A DNA stretch of 44,331 bases from Acrocarpospora macrocephala. GTDB taxonomy: Bacteria > Actinomycetota > Actinomycetes > Streptosporangiales > Streptosporangiaceae. A model generated the notes under the pieces. The model was given only the letters and a program-made list of their open reading frames with translations, was not told where the DNA came from and ran no database searches. Both the position numbers and the translations under genes were made by a program. Every line of letters starts with the position of its first letter. Positions within the stretch are counted from its first letter, which is position 1. The stretch covers positions 1-44,331 of the forward strand of contig NZ_BLAE01000031.1 in assembly GCF_009687865.1 (NCBI RefSeq). Direction: 5' to 3'. Of this stretch, positions 1 through 10,224 are shown one piece after another.

Positions 1-86
1 GTTACATTCCGAACCCGGAAGTTAAGCCCTCCAGCGCCGATGGTACTGCACCGGGGACGGTGTGGGAGAGTAGGACGCCGCCGGAC
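1..86 (+). rRNA. rrf: 5S ribosomal RNA, 3' part (cut by left window edge)
   Basis: The first 86 bases match the middle and 3' end of bacterial 5S rRNA. They contain the conserved CCGAACCCGGAAGTTAAGC block (about 8-26), the GATGGTACTGC segment and the closing GGGAGAGTAGGACGCCGCC arm. About 30 bases at the 5' end lie outside the window. The 3' end is placed just before the A/T-rich run that leads into the terminator hairpin. An rRNA operon therefore lies to the left. Confidence 0.95.
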
Positions 87-97
87 AATCTTTATCG

Positions 98-127
98 AAA
101 GGCCCCAGCCGTTTGGCTGGGGCCTTT
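98..127. terminator. Bidirectional intrinsic terminator (5S rRNA / UvrA-like gene)
   Basis: A perfect 13-bp stem (AAAGGCCCCAGCC, 98-110, with GGCTGGGGCCTTT, 115-127) closes a GTTT loop. It lies 11 bases after the 5S end and 18 bases before the stop of the opposite-strand UvrA-like gene. The A-run on one side and T-run on the other let it stop transcription from both directions, so it probably serves both the rRNA operon and the convergent gene. Confidence 0.9.
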
Positions 128-145
128 CGTATTCCCGGGGTACGG

Positions 146-2542
<2,397 letters not shown>

Positions 2543-2624
2543 CGTGTCTCCATATCTGTTAGGCGAGGCCGCCGATGCTCGGTGTCGCGGCGACGCTGAG
2601 CGGGGGAGCGGGGATCGGCACTCA

Positions 2625-2978
2625 TCAGTCCTGAAGCAGCCCGAGGACGTTACCATCGGGGTCGGTGAAGGTGGCCACCAGTCTGCCGCCACCGACGTCG
2701 TGCGCGGGCTCCTTCACGGTGGCGCCCGCGGCGGTCACCTCGGCCAGTTTCGCCTCGATGTCCGGCACGTGCCAGTAGGCCACCGGGGTGGTCATGCCCT
2801 GCGGTCCACCGCCCGGCACCAGCCCGATGTGCTGGCCCTCGGCCTCGAAGCCGACGTAGTAGGGCGCGTCGGCGATCGGCGGCACGCCGAGCAGGGCGGC
2901 GTACACCTCCTTGGCCTTCGCCAGGTCGGAAACGGGGTGCAGCACGGTCTTGATTCCCTGGGTGGATGAGCCGGTCAT
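2625..2978 (-). CDS. VOC (glyoxalase/bleomycin-resistance fold) family protein
   Basis: This 117-aa single-domain protein has a VOC fold pattern. It opens with a beta strand and helix (IKTVLHPVSDLAKAKEVYAA), has a central YWHVPDI strand, and ends in the typical FTDPDGNVLGLLQD. Members are small metal-dependent or binding-only proteins: glyoxalases, dioxygenases and antibiotic-binding proteins. The ATG at 2978 is chosen because AGGAG lies just upstream and the preceding 62 open codons have no domain character. It lies 82 bp upstream of the UvrA-like gene on the same strand, so a shared transcript and a joint detoxification role are possible. Substrate cannot be told from sequence. Confidence 0.85.
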   Translation of the reverse strand: MTGSSTQGIKTVLHPVSDLAKAKEVYAALLGVPPIADAPYYVGFEAEGQHIGLVPGGGPQGMTTPVAYWHVPDIEAKLAEVTAAGATVKEPAHDVGGGRLVATFTDPDGNVLGLLQD

Positions 2979-3234
2979 GGTCACTCCTGAAGTCGTGGGG
3001 AGCGGACGAACGGGCAGTCCGGTGACGTCCGTGCAGGTCACGCTAGCTGCGGCTCGGGGGTCCGCGCTTCTCGAATCCTGACCGATGTGGTCGCCCGTCT
3101 CGCGACGCAGCCTTAGTACGGACCTGGTCAGATTGTCCAGTCGTGACCGGCAGACTTCGGGCACGTTAGGCGGATTGTCTAGGTTTGGCTGAGCACACTT
3201 GCCAGTGGCAGGCCCAAGTTGATGTCATTTATAG

Positions 3235-4113
3235 ATGTTCGAGGAAGCTCAGTATTTCGCTCCGGTCGCAGCGAATGAGGACGGTTCCGTCACCGTACAG
3301 CTCGCGGCCAGCCACCCCGGCTTCGCCGACCCGGTGTACCGCGCCCGCAGAAACGCGATCGCCGCCCTGGCAGTGGGCCACACCAAGGGCGATCCCATCC
3401 CCCACGCGGAGTACACCGACGAGGAACACGAGGTCTGGGCCCTGGTCACCAGAGAACTGGCCGCCAAGCACCACAAGTACGCGGTGACCGAGTTCGTGAA
3501 CGCCGCTGAGGAGCTAGGTCTCCCCACCGACCACATCCCCCAGCTGGAAGAGGTCAGCGACCTGCTCACCCCGCTGACGGGATTCCGCTACCTCCCGGCC
3601 GCCGGCCTGGTCCCCCTCCGCGAGTTCTACGGCGTTCTGGCTGACGGCTACTTCCACTCAACCCAGTACATTCGCCACCACTCGGTGCCGTTCTACACCC
3701 CAGAGCCCGACATCATCCACGAGGTGATCGGCCACGGCAACACCCTGGCCTCCCGCCGCTTCGCCGACCTCTACCGGGTGGCCGGCCGCGCCGCCCAGCA
3801 CGTGGAAACCGAAGAAGCCCTGGAGTTCGTCTCCAAGATCTTCTGGTTCACCCTGGAGTTCGGCGTCATGAACGAGAACAACGAACTCAAGGCGTACGGC
3901 GCGGGCATCCTGAGCTCGTACGGCGAGATCGAGGAGTTCCGCGGCATGGACATCCGCCCCCTCGACCTGGCCGCCATGGGCGCCACCGAATACGACATCA
4001 CGAAATATCAGGATGTCCTGTTCGCCGCGGCCTCCCTGAACCACCTGGAGGACGTCGTCGGCTCCTTCTGGGCCACCTGCGACGACGACATGATCGACAA
4101 ACTCAGGGCTTGA
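3235..4113 (+). CDS. phhA: Phenylalanine 4-monooxygenase (aromatic amino acid hydroxylase)
   Basis: This 292-aa protein matches the catalytic domain of pterin-dependent aromatic amino acid hydroxylases, which convert phenylalanine to tyrosine with non-heme iron, O2 and tetrahydropterin. The iron-binding segment PEPDIIHEVIGH gives His162 and His167, and the third ligand is Glu208 in WFTLEFG. There is no N-terminal ACT regulatory domain, as usual for bacterial single-domain enzymes. The ATG at 3235 is the first possible start because an in-frame TAG sits directly before it; no clear Shine-Dalgarno is visible. The 3' end overlaps the convergent phosphodiester glycosidase gene by 11 nt. A likely role is phenylalanine breakdown through tyrosine. 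Confidence 0.92.
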   Translation: MFEEAQYFAPVAANEDGSVTVQLAASHPGFADPVYRARRNAIAALAVGHTKGDPIPHAEYTDEEHEVWALVTRELAAKHHKYAVTEFVNAAEELGLPTDHIPQLEEVSDLLTPLTGFRYLPAAGLVPLREFYGVLADGYFHSTQYIRHHSVPFYTPEPDIIHEVIGHGNTLASRRFADLYRVAGRAAQHVETEEALEFVSKIFWFTLEFGVMNENNELKAYGAGILSSYGEIEEFRGMDIRPLDLAAMGATEYDITKYQDVLFAAASLNHLEDVVGSFWATCDDDMIDKLRA

Positions 4114-5587
4114 CCAGCAACGCGTCCCCGACCGCACGCTCCGAGCCGTCGGACGGCTTGTTGACGACCTTTCCGCGGACGACCATGGCGCTGGACCCGC
4201 CGCCATCGAGGTTGATCGCGTCCCGCGCCCCGAGCCACCGCATCACCTGGGCCGCCTCCAGGAAGGACGCCCCCACGGTGGCGCCGGGCGCCCGCCCGTC
4301 GATGACCGCGAGGATCAGCTTCCCGGTCTTGCTCACGCCCACCAGTGTCCGCGGATGCCGCCGCAAGATCATGTTGAGATTGGCCATGCCATCCGTCGAC
4401 GCCGTGATCCAGGTCTTGCCATTGCGGATGAGCCCCACCCCGCCACCGACGACATAGGTGTCAGGCGTCAACGGGATGGTCCGCTTCTTCCGCAGATCAC
4501 TGACGATCGTCTTGACGGTGACGGTCTGCCCTTCCGTAGCGTGCGCCGTCAGCCATTCGGCCGCGGTGCCAACCCCGTGCAGCACCCGCCGGCCCTTGGT
4601 GACCTTCCCCCCAGCCGTCCGCACTCCCAGCACCTGACCGGTCTCGTCGAGCACGACTTCCGTCCCCCCGGTGGACGGCGTCTTCGTGCCGAACTCCTCG
4701 GTGTACAGCACGAGCTCGTTGGGCTTGGGCACCCGGTTCACCCCGGAGACAGCCAAGTTCGCCTTATCCGCGGCCGTCGCCGTCACCCTTGAGGCGAGCT
4801 CGGTGATGCGCACGGTCCGCCCCTTCATCACCACCGCCGTACGCCCGGAAACAGCTTCACTGAGCAACTTGCCCCCCACTATCGAGATCCCCGTCGGATC
4901 CCCCCGGTAGGCGGCGGAGGTGTGGATGTCGAAGAACCCCCCGTTGACGGCGATCGACGCGCCCCCGGCTTTCGCCATCGCGGACACCTTCTCCCGCTTG
5001 GCGGTGCTGCTCCCCAGCGAGGAGGCGAACGTGCCGCGGAAGGTCCGCGGATCGACGGTGACCACCCGCATCGACCAGGGCCCTGAGGTCAGGAAGCCGT
5101 CGTCGCCGAGATAGTCCACCTTGGAGCTGATCCCCGCGTCCTTGAGCTCATTGGCGACCTCGGCCGCCTGCTTCTTCTGCTTCAGGGTCCAGTTGCCGAT
5201 CCGTACCATCCAGTAGTCCTGGGCGGGGAAGTCGGCGACGGCGGGACGCGTGAACTGCACGATGGTCGGCTCGAAGCCGGCCGACTGGGCGGAGACGGCG
5301 AGGTTCTGGGCGGTGGTCTCGGTGAAGGCGTCCTTGCCGGCGCTCAGGAGGCTGACGGTGTAGCCGTCCTCGGCGGTGCCGTGCTTGAGGGTGAAGTATT
5401 CGATTCCGGCGCCGAGCGCCTTTCCGGCCGAGGTGGGAATGCCTGGGACCCCGAGGGGGAACTTGGTGGAGGGCAGTCCGGCCGGTATGGATTCCGTTGA
5501 TGCGGCTGTCGCGGACAGTGCTGGTGCCGACACAGCGGTGACTGTGGCGATCAACGCGGCGGTTCCGACGGTCAGGCGGCGTCGCAT
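4103..5587 (-). CDS. Secreted phosphodiester glycosidase family protein (NAGPA domain) with N-terminal SPOR-like region
   Basis: This 494-aa protein starts with a signal peptide (MRRRLTVGTAALIATVTAVS, cleavage near 29). Residues about 75-160 form two short repeats (DGYTVSLLSAGK..., YWMVRIGNWTLK...) resembling a peptidoglycan-binding SPOR domain; this is my reading, not a certain match. From about 170 on it matches the NAGPA family, with AVNGGFFD near 213 and NLDGGGSSAMV near 459, followed by PSDGSER and the DALLV end. The family includes the uncovering enzyme that removes GlcNAc from phosphodiester-linked sugars and poorly known bacterial wall enzymes. GGGAGAG sits upstream of the ATG at good spacing. 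A cell-envelope glycan or teichoic-acid-type substrate is likely but not shown. Confidence 0.85.
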   Translation of the reverse strand: MRRRLTVGTAALIATVTAVSAPALSATAASTESIPAGLPSTKFPLGVPGIPTSAGKALGAGIEYFTLKHGTAEDGYTVSLLSAGKDAFTETTAQNLAVSAQSAGFEPTIVQFTRPAVADFPAQDYWMVRIGNWTLKQKKQAAEVANELKDAGISSKVDYLGDDGFLTSGPWSMRVVTVDPRTFRGTFASSLGSSTAKREKVSAMAKAGGASIAVNGGFFDIHTSAAYRGDPTGISIVGGKLLSEAVSGRTAVVMKGRTVRITELASRVTATAADKANLAVSGVNRVPKPNELVLYTEEFGTKTPSTGGTEVVLDETGQVLGVRTAGGKVTKGRRVLHGVGTAAEWLTAHATEGQTVTVKTIVSDLRKKRTIPLTPDTYVVGGGVGLIRNGKTWITASTDGMANLNMILRRHPRTLVGVSKTGKLILAVIDGRAPGATVGASFLEAAQVMRWLGARDAINLDGGGSSAMVVRGKVVNKPSDGSERAVGDALLVKP

Positions 5588-5694
5588 GTTGGTTCTCTCC
5601 CAATTAATGGCCTAAGGGACCATCGTGGCGACATTGATCGTGCAGGGAGAGCGAAACACGCCAAAGAGTATGAGAATTCGGCGTTGTCAGCCTT

Positions 5695-5979
5695 TTACAG
5701 GTTGTTTTGTGGTGAGCGGTATTCGATGTCTCGCGCCTTTTGTACGAATTCGGCCGCGGATTGCGCTTCGACGGAGACGAACGCGCCTCCCGCTCGGCGG
5801 GACATCCCCCAGTAGTGGTTGGTGGACTCCCCCCACCAGATCGTCCAGCCGGGGAAGCGGCGGGAGAGAGCGCGGACCGTGGTCGCGGGATCGGGCGGCG
5901 GGACCGTCCCATTCGTGATCGCTGGCTCGGTTAGGGTCACCGCAGCAGCCAAGCACGATCGGTCCGTGATGGCGAGCAT
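5695..5979 (-). CDS. Small Trp-rich actinobacterial hypothetical protein
   Basis: This roughly 94-aa protein has a core RRFPGWTIWWGESTNHYWGM, followed by an alanine-rich stretch (VEAQSAAEFVQKARDIE). The pattern 'FPGW.IWWG...YWAM' followed by a short helix is familiar from many small uncharacterised actinobacterial proteins, often near XRE-type regulators; no such regulator is seen here. The start is uncertain. The ATG at 5979 is used, but a TTG at 5994 is in frame, no good ribosome-binding site precedes either, and the conserved part begins only around residue 35. It lies between two other minus-strand genes, with about 100 bp of apparently non-coding DNA on each side. No function can be assigned. 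Confidence 0.6.
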   Translation of the reverse strand: MLAITDRSCLAAAVTLTEPAITNGTVPPPDPATTVRALSRRFPGWTIWWGESTNHYWGMSRRAGGAFVSVEAQSAAEFVQKARDIEYRSPQNNL

Positions 5980-6078
5980 ACGGAGGGTAATCAAGTGGAG
6001 TAGCTCTTACACCCGGTGGGGTGTGATTTCTCCCCCGCGCCCCTGACCTGCGGCGCTGTCAGGTGGTATCAAGCCTTG

Positions 6079-7143
6079 TCAGGTGAGGAGGTTCGCCAGG
6101 ACGGCGCCGTCCAGGCCCGGGATGGTCAGCCCGTCCGCGCCGGTCATCGTCTCGGCGGTGACCAGCACGTTGACGATCGCCTCCTCGGTGGCCTCGATCA
6201 CCGCGTAGAAGAGCGGATCGATGTGCTCGTCGGCGAGCACGGTCACCTGGTAGGTCCTGGGCGGATCGGCGTCCAGCGCGTTGGCGGGCAGGTTGCGGTT
6301 GCCGGTGGCGAAGCAGAGGAAACCGTCGCCACTGGAGTTCTCCCCGGCCCCGCCGGTCCTGGCCACGCCGAGCCCGGCCCGCTGGGCGAGCCGCCGGCAC
6401 TGGTGCGGCAGCAGCGGCGCGTCGGTGGCCACGATCCCGATGATGGATCCGGCCCCCTCGTACGGCGCGGGCGACGCCGGCAGCCACCGCCCCACGTTGA
6501 CCCCGTTCACGGTGAGCCGATCCCGCCTCCCGTGGTTGGCCTGGACGAGCACGCCGACGGTGTAGCCGTCCACGACCCGCGAGGCGGTGCCGACGCCGCC
6601 CTTGAAGCCGTGGCAGATCATCCCGGTGCCCCCGCCGACCGAGCCCTCCTCGACGGGCCCGCCGGAGGCGCGCGCGTACGCCTCCCGCACATGCGCCGCG
6701 GTCACATGCTGGCCGTCGATGTCGTTGAGCGACCCGTCCCACGTCTCCCCGACAACCGGCAGCGACCAGGACACCGCCCCCTTGCGCAGCGCGCCGACCT
6801 CGATCTCGACGAGCGCGTCCCGGACCACGCCGACCGAACCGGTGTTGGTCAGCCCGATGGGCGAGCCGAGAATGCCGTACTCCCGCAGGAACGCCATGCC
6901 GGTGATCTCGCCGTTGCCGTTGAGCCAGTGCAGCCCGGCGTACACGGGTTCGTCGAAGGCCGAGCCCTCGTGCGGGAGGACCACGGTGACGCCGGTGCGC
7001 ACCGGCCCCGAGCCGACCACGCGCGGGCCTTCGCCGCTGATCAGCGTGGTGTGCCCGACCCGCACGCCCGGCACGTCCGTGATCGCGTTGTGCGGTCCGG
7101 GCGTGCCGGAGCCGACGATGACGCCGTGGTCGCGTGCCCTCAC
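6079..7143 (-). CDS. P1 family peptidase (DmpA/BapA-like L-aminopeptidase / beta-peptidyl aminopeptidase)
   Basis: This 354-aa protein is a full-length member of peptidase family S58. Landmarks are ITDVPGVRVGHTTL near the start, GGGTGMICHGFKGGVGTAS near 170, and AGSIIGIVATDAPL near 231. The Gly232-Ser233 bond there corresponds to the autoproteolysis site that exposes the nucleophilic serine of the beta subunit. It ends in the typical FYAVIEATEEAIVNVL. Family members remove N-terminal residues, and some cleave beta-peptides such as beta-Ala-Xaa. The GTG start at 7143 shares GTGA with the stop of the upstream PucR gene and has GGAGGG about 8 nt before it, so translation is coupled to the regulator. 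The longer open frame upstream is only a shadow of PucR. Confidence 0.9.
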   Translation of the reverse strand: MRARDHGVIVGSGTPGPHNAITDVPGVRVGHTTLISGEGPRVVGSGPVRTGVTVVLPHEGSAFDEPVYAGLHWLNGNGEITGMAFLREYGILGSPIGLTNTGSVGVVRDALVEIEVGALRKGAVSWSLPVVGETWDGSLNDIDGQHVTAAHVREAYARASGGPVEEGSVGGGTGMICHGFKGGVGTASRVVDGYTVGVLVQANHGRRDRLTVNGVNVGRWLPASPAPYEGAGSIIGIVATDAPLLPHQCRRLAQRAGLGVARTGGAGENSSGDGFLCFATGNRNLPANALDADPPRTYQVTVLADEHIDPLFYAVIEATEEAIVNVLVTAETMTGADGLTIPGLDGAVLANLLT

Positions 7144-8750
7144 CGGGTTTCCCTCCGGAACGACTCCAGCGCGAGCAGTGCCACGTGCAGGGAGAGGCAG
7201 GATTCGACGTCGTCGAGGTCGGTGTCCAGGATGCGCTCCAGGCGGCGCAGCCGGTCGTAGAAGGCGGGCCTGGACAGGTGCGCCCGCTGGGCGGCGACGG
7301 CCTTGTTGCGGCCGGAGTCGAGGTAGATGCCGAGGATGCGGGTGAGGTCGCCGTTGCGCTGCGCGTCGTGCGCGAGCAGCGGGCTCAGCTCCCGCTCGGC
7401 GAAGGTCTGCAGCCGGGCGTCGTCCCTGAGCAGGTGCAGCAGCCCGCGCAGCCGCAGGTCGGGCAGCCGGTAGTAGGGCCGTCCGTCGGGCTGCCTGACG
7501 GCCACGTCGGCGACCTGCTCGGCTTCCAGGAAGCTGCGCCGTACGTCCCGGACGGACTCCACGATCGACCCGGCGGCCAGCACGAAAGGGTTGGGGAAGG
7601 AAGCACGCAGACGGTCGGCGAGGGCGGCCAGCGCGGCTTCGGCGGCGGTGCGGGGCGGGAGCGGCAGCAGCACCCCGACGCGGGCTTGGTCGAGGGCGCC
7701 GACCAGGGCGGGGAGGCGGGCGTCGCGGCAGGCGGAGGCGGTGGCCTCGGCCAGGTCGCCGAGGCGGACCTGCTCGTCGAGCGCGGTGTCGCCTTCGGCG
7801 ATGGGCCGCAGCACGACGCTGATCAGCTTGCGGCCGGTGAGCGGCACGCCGACCGCGCGGGCCCGGGCGGCGGCCTCGTCGGGGTCGGCGTACGCGTGGG
7901 TGAGGATGCCGGTGATGATCGTCCCGTGGGCCTGGCGTTCCAGTGACTCCTGGTGGCGTTCGAGCAGGCGGCCGAGGGCGAGCGTGGTGGCCGCGCGCTC
8001 GGCCAGCACGATGTCGCGCGGGCTGGGCGGCCCGTCGCAGAGCAGGATCAGCCGTCCCCAGTCCTGCCCGCGCGCCCCGACGGTGGTGACCAGCCACCCG
8101 GAAGTCCCGTCGTACGCCGTGCGGCCCTCGGTGGCGACGGCCCGGGAGCGGGATTCCCAGCTGGCCAGGAGCGCGCCGGTGTCCTGCCCGGCGGACTCGC
8201 AGGCGAGCACCTGGTGGGCCAGGTTCTCCAGCAGGGCCGGCCGCCCGGAGAAGCGGGACACCTGACCGAGCACGTCGGCGGGGGAGGCGCCTTCGACGGA
8301 GAGTTCGGTGAAGACCTCGTGCAGCTGCTCGGAGGCGCGCAGTTCCTGGAGCTGGATGTCGATGATGCGGGCGTGCACGGATTCGGTGATCTGGACGAAC
8401 GGGGTTTCCCTGGCGAGTGTTACCAGCGGGAGCCCGTGGTCTTCCGCGGCCCGGACCACGGCTCTGGGCAGTTCCTTGACGAACCTGCGGCCGAGTTCGA
8501 CGACCAGGCCCGACGCGCCGACCGCGGCGAGGTCGGCGACGTATTCTGCGAGTTTGTCGGGCTCCGACGGCAAGGCCACGCCGGTGGTCAGCACCAGTTC
8601 GCCACCCCTGAGCAGGTGGGCGATGTCGCTGATTTCCCCTACATGCACCCAGCGAACCCGGGTGTCGAGCCGATCGGCGCCCGCAACGACGCGCGGGTTT
8701 CCGCGCCGGACGGCATCAAGCGAGAGCACGTCCGCGACCGTGGGGAGCAT
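7140..8750 (-). CDS. PucR family transcriptional regulator
   Basis: This 536-aa regulator has the N-terminal PucR ligand-sensing domain (VRWVHVGEISDIAHLLRGGELVLTTG split over residues about 33-58), a central GGDEF-like CdaR segment, and a C-terminal PucR/CdaR-type helix-turn-helix (LSRPAFYDRLRRLERILDTD near 487). Such regulators respond to purine, amino acid or polyamine metabolites and usually control adjacent catabolic genes. Its stop overlaps the start of the P1 peptidase gene by 4 nt, which makes that peptidase the obvious co-expressed target. The ATG at 8750 lacks a strong ribosome-binding site, but the conserved domain starts immediately after it. A nucleoside hydrolase gene lies 38 bp upstream on the same strand and may share the transcript. 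Confidence 0.9.
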   Translation of the reverse strand: MLPTVADVLSLDAVRRGNPRVVAGADRLDTRVRWVHVGEISDIAHLLRGGELVLTTGVALPSEPDKLAEYVADLAAVGASGLVVELGRRFVKELPRAVVRAAEDHGLPLVTLARETPFVQITESVHARIIDIQLQELRASEQLHEVFTELSVEGASPADVLGQVSRFSGRPALLENLAHQVLACESAGQDTGALLASWESRSRAVATEGRTAYDGTSGWLVTTVGARGQDWGRLILLCDGPPSPRDIVLAERAATTLALGRLLERHQESLERQAHGTIITGILTHAYADPDEAAARARAVGVPLTGRKLISVVLRPIAEGDTALDEQVRLGDLAEATASACRDARLPALVGALDQARVGVLLPLPPRTAAEAALAALADRLRASFPNPFVLAAGSIVESVRDVRRSFLEAEQVADVAVRQPDGRPYYRLPDLRLRGLLHLLRDDARLQTFAERELSPLLAHDAQRNGDLTRILGIYLDSGRNKAVAAQRAHLSRPAFYDRLRRLERILDTDLDDVESCLSLHVALLALESFRRETR

Positions 8751-8788
8751 GCAGCGAGGCTACCGGATCAGGGTGTAAGTATGAGACA

Positions 8789-9637
8789 TCAATCCCTGAC
8801 ACTATGCAGGGTTTGCCGGAATCGTTCCTGGTCTAGGGCGAGCACGAGTGCGGCTGTGCCGGGCCCGAGGTCCATCGTGCCGGTGCTGCCGACGGTCACG
8901 GCGACGCTCGCGCGGCCGGTGGCGAGGGCCGGATCGAGCACGATCGCGGCGGCGATGGCGTCCCAGGCGGTTAGCTCTGGACTGCGGGCGAAGAAGTGCC
9001 TCAGCGCGGGGCTCACGTCCGTCTTGGGCACGGGAAAGCCGACATCCATGGGAACGACCGTCTTGTGAGGGAATGGGGTGTTGACGGCGATCTGAGCGGC
9101 TTCCGGGTCGAACCACCAGTTGAACTCCTGCTCGTTGCCCGTGCTGCCGCCCAGGTAGACGACGTGTTCAACCAGCGGGACCATGTCGGGGTGGGTTTGT
9201 ACCGCTTTCGCCAGATTTGTTGCCGGGCCGATGGTGAGAATTGTCACCTCGCCCGGATATTTGGTGACCTGTTCGGCGATGAAGTCCGCCGCCGGGCCGC
9301 GGCGGGGGTTCGTGCGCCGATATTCGACCGCGCCCGAATAGCCGCTCCGCCGTTCCGGTGTCGCAGTATCGCCCAAAATAACCGGAATGTCCGGATGGGT
9401 GATGAGCAGGCGGCGGGCGAAATCCAGGCCGTCCTCTGGCCAGGTGTTGCCGCCGACGATGGTCACCCCCAGGATCTCCACGCCGGAAGCGGCCAGCAGG
9501 ACGGTGGCGAGCGCGTCGTCATTCAGATTCCCCATGTCCGTATCGATGATGATTTTTCGTGCTTTAGGTGGCTGCTCGGCCGAGGTACAGCCCGTGCTGA
9601 TCAGCGTGACGGCCAGCAGGGCGAGGAGACGCTTCAT
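8789..9637 (-). CDS. Inosine-uridine-type nucleoside hydrolase lipoprotein
   Basis: This 282-aa protein begins with a lipoprotein signal peptide ending ISTGC (Cys17). The mature part is an IUNH-fold nucleoside hydrolase. The aspartate cluster IIIDTDMGNLNDDALA (Asp32, Asp34, Asp40, Asp41) binds the catalytic Ca2+, and FNWWFDPEAA near 166 is the conserved ribose/metal segment. Typical enzymes have DTDPGxDDA, so the extra residue (MGNLNDD) marks a divergent, exported branch. At 282 residues it is slightly short. GGGAGG lies right before the ATG. Likely role: splitting nucleosides outside the membrane so that base and ribose can be used. It is divergent from the sigma-factor operon, with only 59 bp between the start codons. 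Confidence 0.85.
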   Translation of the reverse strand: MKRLLALLAVTLISTGCTSAEQPPKARKIIIDTDMGNLNDDALATVLLAASGVEILGVTIVGGNTWPEDGLDFARRLLITHPDIPVILGDTATPERRSGYSGAVEYRRTNPRRGPAADFIAEQVTKYPGEVTILTIGPATNLAKAVQTHPDMVPLVEHVVYLGGSTGNEQEFNWWFDPEAAQIAVNTPFPHKTVVPMDVGFPVPKTDVSPALRHFFARSPELTAWDAIAAAIVLDPALATGRASVAVTVGSTGTMDLGPGTAALVLALDQERFRQTLHSVRD

Positions 9638-9662
9638 GCCCTCCCTGTCGGGCGCACCCCGT

Positions 9663-9672
9663 GAACCGGTTC
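9663..9672. promoter_or_regulatory. Perfect palindrome GAACCGGTTC in divergent 59-bp promoter region
   Basis: A 10-bp perfect palindrome lies between the divergent starts of the nucleoside-hydrolase lipoprotein (9637) and the sigma factor (9697). Flanking CCG and CGG extend the symmetry with one extra base on the left. Its position would let a bound protein affect both promoters. Evidence is positional only; a 10-bp palindrome in GC-rich DNA can occur by chance. Confidence 0.35.
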
Positions 9673-9696
9673 CGGCCAGGACCCCGACAGAGGGGT

Positions 9697-10224
9697 ATGA
9701 ACGAGCACGAGGCGTGGCCGGACGCCCGCCTGCTGGGCGCGGTCGCCGAGGGGGACCGGCGCGCTCTGGAGATCATCTACGCCAGGCACGCCCCCTGGCT
9801 GGTCCTCCGCCTGACCCGGCGCTGCGCCGACGCGACCCTGGTCGACGAGGCCGTCCAAGACACCTTCGTGGCGGTCTGGCGCACGGCCGCCGCCTGGAAC
9901 GGCAAGGGTGAGGTGGCCGCTTGGATCTGGGGCATCGGCATCCGCCGGTTACTCGACCACCTGCGCAAACGGCCGCTGGTGGTGCTCCCCGCGTACGAGC
10001 AGGTGGTGGTGTCGGCCGAGGAGCAGGTGCTGCTCGGCATCGAGTACGGCGACCTGGGCGGCGCGCTCGGCAAGCTGTCACCGGAGCTGCGCGCGGTCGT
10101 GCAGGCCACCGTGCTGGACGGCCTGACGACCAGGGAGGCCGGGAAACTGCTCGGCATCCCCACCGGAACCGTGAAGACCCGGATGATGCGGGCCAAGGCC
10201 ATGCTGCGGGAGGGACTGGCATGA
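9697..10224 (+). CDS. ECF-type RNA polymerase sigma factor
   Basis: This 175-aa protein has sigma region 2 (about 11-95, with LVDEAVQDTFVAVWRTAAAW and an AAWIWGIGIRRLLDHLR segment) and region 4 (about 121-172, LSPELRAVVQATVLDGLTTR followed by the GIPTGTVKTRMMRAK helix-turn-helix). No region 1 or 3 is present, so it is an ECF (group 4) sigma factor. The ATG at 9697 is preferred because GAGGGG precedes it and region 2 begins soon after; an in-frame GTG at 9661 has no ribosome-binding site and falls in a palindrome. Its stop overlaps the next start by ATGA. It heads a five-gene operon and probably directs its own transcription, held in check by the next gene's product. Confidence 0.92.
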   Translation: MNEHEAWPDARLLGAVAEGDRRALEIIYARHAPWLVLRLTRRCADATLVDEAVQDTFVAVWRTAAAWNGKGEVAAWIWGIGIRRLLDHLRKRPLVVLPAYEQVVVSAEEQVLLGIEYGDLGGALGKLSPELRAVVQATVLDGLTTREAGKLLGIPTGTVKTRMMRAKAMLREGLA

